A stretch of DNA of 22,241 bases from the NCBI GenBank assembly GCA_963629305.1, contig CAVGIJ010000018.1, positions 1-22,241 of the forward strand, read 5' to 3'. The stretch is from UBA1227 sp963629305. GTDB taxonomy: Bacteria; Bacillota; Clostridia; Oscillospirales; Acutalibacteraceae. Under the pieces are notes generated by a model. It did not search any database and was not told the origin of the DNA. It worked only from the letters and a program-made list of their open reading frames with translations. This document shows, piece by piece, positions 15,884-22,241 of the stretch. The position numbers and the translations under genes are program-made. Numbering within the stretch: the stretch's first letter is position 1; each line of letters begins with the position of its first letter.

Positions 15884-17044
15884 TCAATATTTGCCGTATG
15901 TATTGACTGTATCAAGCATAGCCTTGAAGTTTTCCGGTTTTGCATCGCTGAGATTAAGCATTGCTTTATCCGTACAAATCATAAATCCACCGCCCGGAGC
16001 ACATTCATCAAGAAGCTTCTTTGTATAATCAATGCATTCTTCTTTTGAAGACTTTGCAAGCATTACAAGCGGTATACCTCCGCAAAGTGAGAATTTCTTA
16101 CCCATTTTTTCTTTGAACAGTTTATAATCCCCATACTCCATAGAGCCTACAAGTACATTGTTGTCAGGAATATCCTGCATGATATCATAGTATTTTTCCC
16201 AGTTACCCTCAAGAACTATTGCACTGTAAATTTTATTTTCAATGCAGTACTTAAGTGTTTCATTGAAATATGGGAAATAAAACTTTTCAAAATCCTTAGG
16301 CTTTAAGAAACATCCGAGATGCGTCGGCCAGAACGGTCCCTTGCAATCGGGGTTTGACTTGAAATTTGCATGAACGTTCTTCATAAGATAGTCTTGAATT
16401 ACAGCCATTGCCTCCATAACCATTTCAGGTCTGCGTCTCATATCAAGAGTAATTCCCTTAAAGTCACGAAGGTAGTCAAGAAGGAAATCTATCGGATGAC
16501 CGAGTGCACCGCTATTCCACATTATAGGACATCCATTTTCTTCAATTTCCTGCCATCCCTTTGCCGCTGTACCGAAAAATTTCATCTTTTCTTCCTGAGC
16601 AGTCATTAATGCGTTGAATGCGCCCTCTGTATTTCCGTCAAGATTTTTAAATCTTCTGGGCATGACATAGTCGCGCAGGTAACCTATAAAATCGTTGATA
16701 AGCAGTGGGTATTCATCCTCTGACATAATCATGTGCGTTGCAATATTTGAAACCTGTATACCTTTTTCAGAAACCGAATACATACCACCACCGAGAGCAG
16801 CTGTAGATTTATATGAAGATACATTGTTAAGATTAAATGAACCATCAAATCCGAATTCCTCGATACCCTTTTTATAAAGTGGCGGTGTTATCTCCGGCTT
16901 ATCCTGATAATAATCAAGCAACTTCTCTCCGTAATATTCTACTATCCAGCCATTGAGCATGAACAGTGCGGGAACCTTATCGGGAAGTTCTTCTTTTTTT
17001 ACTGCTTTTTTAATTCTTTCAAGCCTGGTCTCATATGTTTCCAT
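15884..17044 (-). CDS. Uroporphyrinogen decarboxylase superfamily protein (not HemE)
   Basis: A 386-residue TIM-barrel protein of the UROD superfamily, which includes heme-pathway HemE and the corrinoid methyltransferases MtaA, MtbA and CmuA. Segments that fit are EFGFDGSF at residues 63-70, MWNSGALGHPIDFLLDYLRD at 175-194, FYFPYFNETLKYC at 255-267, EGNWEKYYD at 279-287 and FSLCGGIP at 318-325. MtaA-type enzymes have a His-x-Cys zinc motif near the Glu279 position and a later Cys; here the first pair reads LEGN, while Cys321 remains. HemE's N-terminal arginine-rich motif is also absent. The start is ATG 17042-17044 with AAGGAGG six bases upstream; an earlier ATG at 17074 overlaps the permease stop. 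It is cotranscribed with two transporters, so it probably acts on the imported compound. Confidence 0.8.
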   Translation of the reverse strand: METYETRLERIKKAVKKEELPDKVPALFMLNGWIVEYYGEKLLDYYQDKPEITPPLYKKGIEEFGFDGSFNLNNVSSYKSTAALGGGMYSVSEKGIQVSNIATHMIMSEDEYPLLINDFIGYLRDYVMPRRFKNLDGNTEGAFNALMTAQEEKMKFFGTAAKGWQEIEENGCPIMWNSGALGHPIDFLLDYLRDFKGITLDMRRRPEMVMEAMAVIQDYLMKNVHANFKSNPDCKGPFWPTHLGCFLKPKDFEKFYFPYFNETLKYCIENKIYSAIVLEGNWEKYYDIMQDIPDNNVLVGSMEYGDYKLFKEKMGKKFSLCGGIPLVMLAKSSKEECIDYTKKLLDECAPGGGFMICTDKAMLNLSDAKPENFKAMLDTVNTYGKY

Positions 17045-17070
17045 AACGTCCTCCTTAGTTGTGTATATAA

Positions 17071-18489
17071 TCATTTAAAAATATTAATTAGTCCGAAAGC
17101 AATAATTCCACAGCACAAAATTAAAATAATGTTGTAAGACATTGTTTTCTTAACATTAAGATCGTTCTCCGCATAACAAAGTGCTGCCGGAAGAGATGCG
17201 GATGGCAATAAAACTGCCGTAAACCCTATTACACCTGAAATACCTACAATCACTGCCGGGTTTACTGTTTCCGGTGGAATAAGCGAAATCGCAATTGTAG
17301 ACATAAGCAACATCGTCACCAAATTTGACATAAGATTTGTCATAATAAGTCCAAGAACTATCAATACACCCATTACAGCTATGGGACCAAATCCGTCTAC
17401 TGCCCCATATAAAAGGTTCTTAAGCGATGTACTTATTCCGGTTGATGAACCTACAACAGATCCGATTGCACATACACCCGCGGTGTATATGATAATCCAC
17501 ATGGGTATTTTCGGCATTATCTCTTTAAAATCAACAACGGGTTTATCATCGACATGAATTATGCACAACAAGCAAATTGCTATTATAGGTACAACAGTTG
17601 TTCCAAGACCGTTCATAAATTTTGAAAAATCAGGAGTAACATTAATAAGAAGTTCAGGAACAACCCAAAGGATAATTACTGCTATAAATACAAACAGACT
17701 TATTTTACCCTGCTTAGTCATTGGCTCTCTTGATGCACGCATTTTCTCCACGTCATAATTCATGAATTTTGATACATCCGGCTTCCAAATAAATCTTATT
17801 ATTAAAAATGCAACAATTGTACCAAGTACAGCATATGGGATACCTACGCGCATATACTCAACATAAGAAATATCCAGACCGATATTTTTCATTGTACCGA
17901 GAAGAATAACAGGAAATGCATGGCAAATAGGTGTTGCACCGCCGCCGACTACCTCTGCCCATAAAACGCAGGCAGTCATAACAGAATAAAATGATTCTCC
18001 CTTTTCTATACCGATGTTTTGACATAATTTTCTTGAAAGTGCTAAAAAAACAAGTGTGAATGTTGCATTTTCAAGTATCAGTGAAAAAACAAGTGCAGTC
18101 AGCAAAAACGATCCTATAAAAATATACGGTCGCCCGACGACAATTTTTCTGGTTACAAGCCACGATGTGATATTGTCCATAACTTTTGTCTTAATTAAAA
18201 TTTCATTAAGAGCGAGACATGAAATAATCATAGGAACCGTTGTATTTCCAAAAGAGATTTGATAAATTTCTGTCGGTGTATACACTCCGAATAAAATAAA
18301 TAACGCCAGTGACAGCAGGCTTGGCCAATCAACTGCAACAGTAACCCAAAGGTAAACTGTAGATACAAATAATCCAAGTGAAATAACGTCTCTTTCCAGC
18401 ATAATTTCACTTACCGGAACTAAAAATCTTATAAGAAAAAACAACAAAACTGCAATAATAATATGTCTTTGCCTGTAAATTATTTTCAT
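17071..18489 (-). CDS. SLC13/DASS-like permease (divergent anion symporter)
   Basis: A 472-residue integral membrane protein with about 11-12 hydrophobic segments and an inverted-repeat architecture of the ion-transporter superfamily (SLC13, ArsB, NhaD). In SLC13 carriers two SNT motifs bind sodium and substrate carboxylates. Here the first appears as ENATFT (140-145) and the second as MSNLVT (387-392). GGGATPICH (182-190) stands where GTPPN-like loops occur, so the site is altered. It likely imports an organic acid or related anion with sodium or protons. The ATG at 18489 lies 14 bases after the MFS stop, with only a weak GAGATA before it. It is followed 26 bases later by the UROD-like gene. 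Substrate unknown. Confidence 0.82.
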   Translation of the reverse strand: MKIIYRQRHIIIAVLLFFLIRFLVPVSEIMLERDVISLGLFVSTVYLWVTVAVDWPSLLSLALFILFGVYTPTEIYQISFGNTTVPMIISCLALNEILIKTKVMDNITSWLVTRKIVVGRPYIFIGSFLLTALVFSLILENATFTLVFLALSRKLCQNIGIEKGESFYSVMTACVLWAEVVGGGATPICHAFPVILLGTMKNIGLDISYVEYMRVGIPYAVLGTIVAFLIIRFIWKPDVSKFMNYDVEKMRASREPMTKQGKISLFVFIAVIILWVVPELLINVTPDFSKFMNGLGTTVVPIIAICLLCIIHVDDKPVVDFKEIMPKIPMWIIIYTAGVCAIGSVVGSSTGISTSLKNLLYGAVDGFGPIAVMGVLIVLGLIMTNLMSNLVTMLLMSTIAISLIPPETVNPAVIVGISGVIGFTAVLLPSASLPAALCYAENDLNVKKTMSYNIILILCCGIIAFGLINIFK

Positions 18490-18503
18490 AAGCTATCTCA
18501 AAA

Positions 18504-19745
18504 TTATTTTTCAACAGATTGTTCGGGTTTCTTTGACAAAAGAAGCAGGCATGTTGCAACCAGCGCAATTATTGCAAAAAGTCTGTATGCCATTGAGTAA
18601 GATCCGGTTTTGTCAAATATTGCTCCTGCAAGAGGAGAACCGAGCATTGAACATGCCATCATTGCAGTCATAATATATCCGCTTATCTGTCCAAATGCTT
18701 TTGTCCCAAAGTTATTACCGATATACTTGACCATGATTGCCCATACGTAGCCGTTTCCGATTGCGTATGTTATACCAAAGACATAAAGAGGAATATTGCT
18801 TGATGCATCCGTTACAAAGCTGAGGAAAATAATTGATCCGATAAAAATTGCACTTCCTATAATTGTTGCAATCTTATGATTCACCTTATCAGCCACACGG
18901 CCCCATCCGATCCTCATAAATATACCTGCAAATCCATATGTAGATGCTGAAATTGCTGCAAGAACAGGAGTATAACCTACATTTTGGAAATGAGCGTTGT
19001 ATGTCTGAATTACACCGAGAGAAGCAATGTTGAATACGCCGAATCCGATGATAATCAACCAAAATGCAGGAGTCTTCATTGCTTCACCGGCACTGAGGCC
19101 GGTTGCTTCTTTAACAACCGAATTGTCAGATTTAACAATCTGCTCGGCACCATCAGGATAAAGTCCCATATCCTCCGGTGAGTTTCTCATCAGTAAAATG
19201 ATAAGGGCGGCTACAACAAACAAAATAATTGCCATAATAAGATAAGTGTTTGACATGCCGTTTGCCTCAATGTTTTTTGCAAACAACGATGCGAGAATGA
19301 CTGTCATTGTACTCTGACCGGCAGCACAAATACCCGTAACCGTTCCTCTGTATTTGTTAAACCATTTAGACGCCATTTTGTTTATAAAAACTGTACCCGT
19401 ACCGCATGTTGCTGCGCCTATAACAAAGTAGCATACATAAAACAATGGCATGCTATTGGCAAAACTAAGACCAAGGAATCCAAGCCCTATAAGCACTGCG
19501 CCTATTGTTCCGACAATGCGAAGCCCGTATTTATCAAGCATTTTACCGCCTATTGCAGAACCTACGACCCCACCGAGTGAGCTCATCGTCGCACATGTAA
19601 GAAATGCTGCCGCTGAAACTCCCATCGTTTTTACGGCGGGTGCAACAAATAACGAAAAGCTACTTACCCCCAGGTAGTTGACAAGTCCCATAGTTATAAA
19701 TGTTACTACCATGAGTACCCATCCGTAATAAAATTTTTTCTTCAT
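18504..19745 (-). CDS. MFS transporter, oxalate/formate antiporter (OFA)-like
   Basis: A 413-residue, 12-helix major facilitator protein. The start KKKFYYGWVLMVVTFITMG is typical of the OFA/monocarboxylate-transporter-like group. MFS motif A is GGKMLDKYGLR (66-76), and a related loop, GWGRVADKVNHK, occurs between helices 8 and 9. The central cytoplasmic loop includes NSPEDMGLYPDG, common in OFA relatives. AAAGGAG lies just before the ATG. It is the first gene of the operon and diverges from the MerR-type regulator. Family members move oxalate, formate, lactate and other small carboxylates, often by exchange. Its own substrate cannot be read from sequence. Confidence 0.88.
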   Translation of the reverse strand: MKKKFYYGWVLMVVTFITMGLVNYLGVSSFSLFVAPAVKTMGVSAAAFLTCATMSSLGGVVGSAIGGKMLDKYGLRIVGTIGAVLIGLGFLGLSFANSMPLFYVCYFVIGAATCGTGTVFINKMASKWFNKYRGTVTGICAAGQSTMTVILASLFAKNIEANGMSNTYLIMAIILFVVAALIILLMRNSPEDMGLYPDGAEQIVKSDNSVVKEATGLSAGEAMKTPAFWLIIIGFGVFNIASLGVIQTYNAHFQNVGYTPVLAAISASTYGFAGIFMRIGWGRVADKVNHKIATIIGSAIFIGSIIFLSFVTDASSNIPLYVFGITYAIGNGYVWAIMVKYIGNNFGTKAFGQISGYIMTAMMACSMLGSPLAGAIFDKTGSYSMAYRLFAIIALVATCLLLLSKKPEQSVEK

Positions 19746-19773
19746 ACTGTTCTCCTTTCAAGTTTCATTTTTT

Positions 19774-19792
19774 CGGGTATTTCTACAACCCG
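19774..19792 (-). other. Small hairpin in the leader of the MFS gene
   Basis: CGGGT (19774-19778) and ACCCG (19788-19792) form a 5-bp GC-rich stem with a 9-base loop in the 5' untranslated region, about 15 bases upstream of the AAAGGAG. It is not followed by a T-run, so it is not a terminator. It may stabilise the message, or it may be chance. Confidence 0.3.
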
Positions 19793-19803
19793 GTTCACTT
19801 ATA

Positions 19804-19834
19804 ACTCTAAGGTATAAACATATTTGAGGGTCAA
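19804..19834 (-). promoter_or_regulatory. MerR-type promoter with 19-bp spacer ahead of the MFS operon
   Basis: On the minus strand TTGACC (19829-19834) and TAGAGT (19804-19809) are separated by 19 bp, the long spacer typical of promoters activated by MerR-family proteins. The spacer and flanks hold an imperfect dyad: CTCTAAGGTAT and ATATTTGAGGG match at seven of eleven positions around AAAC. The adjacent divergent gene is a MerR-type regulator. This is a candidate, as the -10 hexamer is weak on its own. Confidence 0.5.
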
Positions 19835-19960
19835 TGAAGAAAAATGCAGCTTGTTTTTACGTATATTGTCAAAATTTTTTGTGCAAAAAGCCAAAAATGT
19901 ATGTTATATTTGATGTATGAACCCTAAAATACTTTTAACCTATCAAGGAGTTTTTTCCAC

Positions 19961-20788
19961 ATGAAATATCAGATAAACGATTTATCTAAAATATTGGGAG
20001 TTTCTCCCGAAACAATACGATACTATGAAAAGAAAGGGATAATAACACCGTCAAGAGACCCTGTAAGTAATTACAGGTTATATGATGCATGGGATGTATT
20101 TTCACTCATAGATAACACGCTGTACAAAAAATTCGGTTTTACTACAAAGGAATACGAGGAGTTAACTTTTTCAGATAATCTTAAAACCGTTGACAGTATC
20201 TTTGAAGGCAAAATCGAACTACTTGAAAAAGAAATAAAACTCAAAGAAATGGTTCTTGAGTGGGCAAAGGTATGGCATTCAAATATCAATAAGGTTTCGC
20301 TTAATACCGGCAATGTATGGTTTCAACAATTTCCCGACATGTATTTCATACGTGTAGGTAATCAGCATTCAGGTGACGATATAAGTGATCTTGTTATATC
20401 TATTGACGGCATGGCACAGCAAGCAGAACTTATGCCTTTCATAATTCCCACCATCTCAACAAACATTCAAAAAATGAACTATACAGGTAATGTTACACTT
20501 GAACGCGGCGGACTTATTCAAAAGAAATATATTGATGCCCTCGATTATAAAATCAAGGGCAGTTATACATTTATCCCAAAACAGATTTACATGGTTTACT
20601 GTACCGACATTGGTGATATCGGTGAATTTGACTGGAAAATGCTGAGGGATATTATTATGAATGTTAAGAAAAACAAGTATGAATCCACCGGAGAAATATA
20701 CGGACAATTTATTTCCAGAACAAAGACCAAGGACGGAAAGTATTCAAGATTCGTTGAATTCATTATTCCTGTAAACAAAATCAATTAA
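19961..20788 (+). CDS. MerR family regulator with C-terminal effector domain
   Basis: A 275-residue transcription regulator. The N-terminal winged helix has INDLSKILGVSPETIRYYEK (residues 5-24), then a wing with SNYRLYDAWDVF. A coiled-coil dimer helix is at about 75-108 (EGKIELLEKEIKLKEMVLEW). The C-terminal part (about 115-275) resembles the GyrI-like or BmrR-like effector fold in size and strand pattern, pointing to small-molecule sensing; there is no Cys-rich metal site. AAGGAG is about ten bases upstream of the ATG. It is divergent from the MFS operon and probably activates it when its ligand is present. Its own promoter is not clear: TTGTGC at 19879 with TTATAT at 19904 has a 19-bp spacer and is only a possibility. 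Confidence 0.85.
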   Translation: MKYQINDLSKILGVSPETIRYYEKKGIITPSRDPVSNYRLYDAWDVFSLIDNTLYKKFGFTTKEYEELTFSDNLKTVDSIFEGKIELLEKEIKLKEMVLEWAKVWHSNINKVSLNTGNVWFQQFPDMYFIRVGNQHSGDDISDLVISIDGMAQQAELMPFIIPTISTNIQKMNYTGNVTLERGGLIQKKYIDALDYKIKGSYTFIPKQIYMVYCTDIGDIGEFDWKMLRDIIMNVKKNKYESTGEIYGQFISRTKTKDGKYSRFVEFIIPVNKIN

Positions 20789-20826
20789 AAAAGAGCTGTA
20801 AGGAAAATTTCCTTACAGCTCTTTTT
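20788..20826. terminator. Perfect bidirectional terminator between merR-type and phosphoribosyltransferase genes
   Basis: A perfectly complementary palindrome centred on 20807, with arms of about 19 bases and A-run/T-run flanks on both strands. It includes AAGAGCTGTAAGG and its complement CCTTACAGCTCTT. It begins at the last base of the MerR-type stop codon and ends 17 bases before the phosphoribosyltransferase stop, so it terminates both converging genes. Confidence 0.95.
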
Positions 20827-20842
20827 TACTGCTTAGTTTCAA

Positions 20843-21379
20843 TTATTTAAAGAACAGCGGAAGCGGTTCAAGGTAAATGATGTCAGTACGGTCTTTTGCG
20901 TCGCCCTCAGCGAGTGCCGCACACTTACCGACTACCTGTGCTTCTGCCTTTTCACAGAGATACTCAATAGCTTTGAGAGACTCTCCCGTTGAAATAACAT
21001 CATCAACTATAAGAACTCTCTTCCCGTGCATGAGGTCTGCCTCTTTCTTATCAAGATAAAGATGCTGTTCATGATCGGTGGTTATAGAAGTAACGTCTAC
21101 ACCGAATGATTCTTTCATGTAGAGCTTTGTGCCTTTTCTTGCAACAAAATATGGTTTACCCGACTGTCTAGCCACTTCATAAGCAAGAGGAATACCCTTT
21201 GCCTCGGCAGTAAGAATATAATCAAATTCCGGGGCTTTCTTAAGAATACCTTTGGCACACGCAATTGTCATCTCAACGTCACCAAAGATAACAAATGCGG
21301 CAATGTCGAGGTGTTCGTTTACTTCGCAAAGCGGAAGCTGTCTTGTAACGCCTTCAATGGTAATTTCATAACTGTCCAT
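20843..21379 (-). CDS. Adenine phosphoribosyltransferase-like protein
   Basis: A type I phosphoribosyltransferase of 178 residues, the size of Apt. The PRPP-binding motif is VLIVDDVISTGES at residues 122-134. TAEAKGIPLAYEVA (58-70) aligns with the EARG segment of Apt, and ARKGTKLYM (80-88) with the RKxGKLP region. Apt salvages adenine to AMP with PRPP. The match to Apt is good but not exact, and hypoxanthine or xanthine as substrate is possible, so the symbol is left blank. AAAGGTGA precedes the ATG. It has its own promoter and is monocistronic. I saw no purine riboswitch in the roughly 55-base leader. Confidence 0.82.
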   Translation of the reverse strand: MDSYEITIEGVTRQLPLCEVNEHLDIAAFVIFGDVEMTIACAKGILKKAPEFDYILTAEAKGIPLAYEVARQSGKPYFVARKGTKLYMKESFGVDVTSITTDHEQHLYLDKKEADLMHGKRVLIVDDVISTGESLKAIEYLCEKAEAQVVGKCAALAEGDAKDRTDIIYLEPLPLFFK

Positions 21380-21435
21380 AACTGTGTCACCTTTACAAAA
21401 ATAGTAGCGGTCAGACGACGCGCTTTAACAACAGG

Positions 21436-21464
21436 ATTTTACCACTTTATTGTATTTCTTGCAA
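21436..21464 (-). promoter_or_regulatory. Promoter of the phosphoribosyltransferase gene
   Basis: On the minus strand TTGCAA (21459-21464), a 17-bp spacer and TAAAAT (21436-21441) lie 57 bases upstream of the start codon. The hexamers match consensus at four or five of six positions, and spacing is ideal. Confidence 0.65.
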
Positions 21465-21473
21465 CTTAAATTA

Positions 21474-21502
21474 TTGTGAATCTTGAAGATGTATGCTAAA
21501 AT
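21474..21502 (+). promoter_or_regulatory. Promoter of the Pr6Pr-like gene
   Basis: TTGTGA (21474-21479), a 17-bp spacer and TAAAAT (21497-21502) are 44 bases ahead of the ATG at 21546. It is divergent from, and adjacent to, the phosphoribosyltransferase promoter. Confidence 0.6.
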
Positions 21503-21545
21503 TGTCAAGTATATTGTTAATATTTTTTCAAAGGATGAATTGATT

Positions 21546-22241
21546 ATGGCCAAAAGAAGCAAGACAATAGTTTCAATAATTTTAAAATTTGCTATTTTGT
21601 TTTTTGTAATACTCGGAATTATACTTTGCCTCGTATCCGCAAACGGATTCATGGGAGGAAGTAAAATACTCTTAAAATATTTTACAAATCAAAGCAATAT
21701 ATTTATCGGTATTTGCGAAGGAATACTTGCAATTAAGCTTATCAAATTGCTTAAAGCGGGAAAGTATGAATTGTCACATACATCGGAAGTAATTCACCTG
21801 ATGTTCACAGTCTCAATCACACTTACGGGTATTGTCTTTTGCTTTGTTCTCCTTCCCGCCGCACTCGCCGCTGAACCCGAAAATTCCAAAATAATGCTGG
21901 CCCCGCCACAAATCATACTTCATGTCATTGTTCCTCTGCTGTCAATTGCGGATTTCCTGATTTTTACAAGACCGACAAGTTACAGTTTTTCACGAAAAGA
22001 TATTTTTTGGTCTGTCATTCCCCCGCTTTATTACCTGGGGTTTTCCAGAATAGGATACGTATTGAATTGGAATTTCGGCAACGGAGTTAATTATCCTTAC
22101 TTCTTCCTAAACTATGACTCACCTGCGGGATTTTTCGGTATCGGTGGAAAGGCACCGTATTTTATAGGTGTATTTTGGTGGATACTTGCAATTCTTGCTT
22201 TTGTTCTTATTGTTTCCGCTCTTTATAAGGCAATAGTAAAT
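21546..22241 (+). CDS. Pr6Pr family membrane protein, 3' end beyond the window
   Basis: An open frame of 232 codons from ATG 21546 to the right edge with no stop. AAAGGA lies about nine bases upstream. A first hydrophobic helix (KFAILFFVILGIILCLVS) is followed by KYFTNQSNIFIGICEG, the YFTNQSN signature of Pr6Pr/FAR-17a/AIG1-like membrane proteins. Further helices include HLMFTVSITLTGIVFCFVLL and PPQIILHVIVPLLSIADFLI. Later FLNYDSPAGFFGIGGKAPYF stands between helices. About six membrane segments are visible. The function of the bacterial family is not established; some eukaryotic relatives hydrolyse fatty acid esters of hydroxy fatty acids. The end of the gene cannot be seen. Confidence 0.85.
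   Translation, partial: MAKRSKTIVSIILKFAILFFVILGIILCLVSANGFMGGSKILLKYFTNQSNIFIGICEGILAIKLIKLLKAGKYELSHTSEVIHLMFTVSITLTGIVFCFVLLPAALAAEPENSKIMLAPPQIILHVIVPLLSIADFLIFTRPTSYSFSRKDIFWSVIPPLYYLGFSRIGYVLNWNFGNGVNYPYFFLNYDSPAGFFGIGGKAPYFIGVFWWILAILAFVLIVSALYKAIVN

Noticed and set aside
15884..17044. Heme-pathway uroporphyrinogen decarboxylase (HemE)
   Set aside because: HemE's N-terminal arginine motif is absent and there are no heme genes nearby; only superfamily membership is supported.
21380..21435. Purine riboswitch ahead of the phosphoribosyltransferase gene
   Set aside because: The leader is about 55 bases and I could not find the three-way junction or conserved loop sequences.
21425..21652. 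75-codon minus-strand frame
   Set aside because: It is antisense to the start of the Pr6Pr-like gene and covers two divergent promoters; no ribosome binding site.

Overview
The window looks like chromosome from a low-to-moderate GC Gram-positive anaerobe of class Clostridia. An Oscillospiraceae/Ruminococcaceae-like host is my best guess. The reasons are the consensus sigma-A-type promoters, strong AGGAGG-type ribosome binding sites, a reverse rubrerythrin with a PerR-type regulator, an Asp23/YqhY-type gene beside nusB, and the classic Firmicutes order nusB-(x)-xseA-xseB-ispA-dxs-tlyA-nadK-argR-recN. No rRNA, tRNA, CRISPR, IS element or prophage gene was seen. The species cannot be named from the sequence alone.

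Layout. 1-119 (+) is the tail of a protein that enters from the left, closed by a hairpin shared with the facing operon. 194-1246 (-) is a two-gene peroxide-stress operon, perR-like regulator then reverse rubrerythrin, with a near-consensus promoter whose -10 box lies inside a 29-bp Fur/PerR-type palindrome. 1285-12143 (-) is a long, tightly packed housekeeping run: nusB, a TsaD-like paralogue, xseA, xseB, ispA, dxs, tlyA, nadK, argR, recN, tyrS. Many genes are spaced by 1-60 bp or overlap. The run combines transcription antitermination, exonuclease VII, isoprenoid synthesis, rRNA methylation, NADP supply, arginine control and recombinational repair. It ends at a strong terminator after tyrS. 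Upstream lies an Asp23/Gls24 (YqhY-like) gene with its own promoter. A terminator-like hairpin between it and nusB has a possible competing structure.

12923-15688 (+) is a large YfhO-type membrane glycosyltransferase with its own promoter. It meets an accessory minus-strand operon at a bidirectional terminator. That operon (19745 down to 15741) encodes an OFA-like MFS transporter, an SLC13/DASS-like permease, a uroporphyrinogen-decarboxylase-superfamily enzyme lacking the usual His/Cys metal ligands, and a 41-residue small protein. A MerR-type regulator (19961-20788, +) is divergent from it. The MFS promoter has the 19-bp spacer typical of MerR-activated promoters. I read this as an inducible uptake and conversion module for an unidentified, probably carboxylated or methylated, small molecule. 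It is the best candidate here for an undescribed system.

20788-22241 holds a perfect bidirectional terminator, an adenine-phosphoribosyltransferase-like gene (-), and a divergent Pr6Pr-type membrane protein (+) that runs off the right edge.

For several genes I chose a start internal to the longest open frame (dxs 8377, ispA 9303, xseA 10761, the TsaD-like gene 11755, nusB 12143, the YfhO gene 12923, the UROD-like gene 17044), because a good ribosome binding site and family alignment support it. Non-ATG starts are seen for the perR-like gene (GTG), tlyA (GTG) and the Asp23 gene (TTG).
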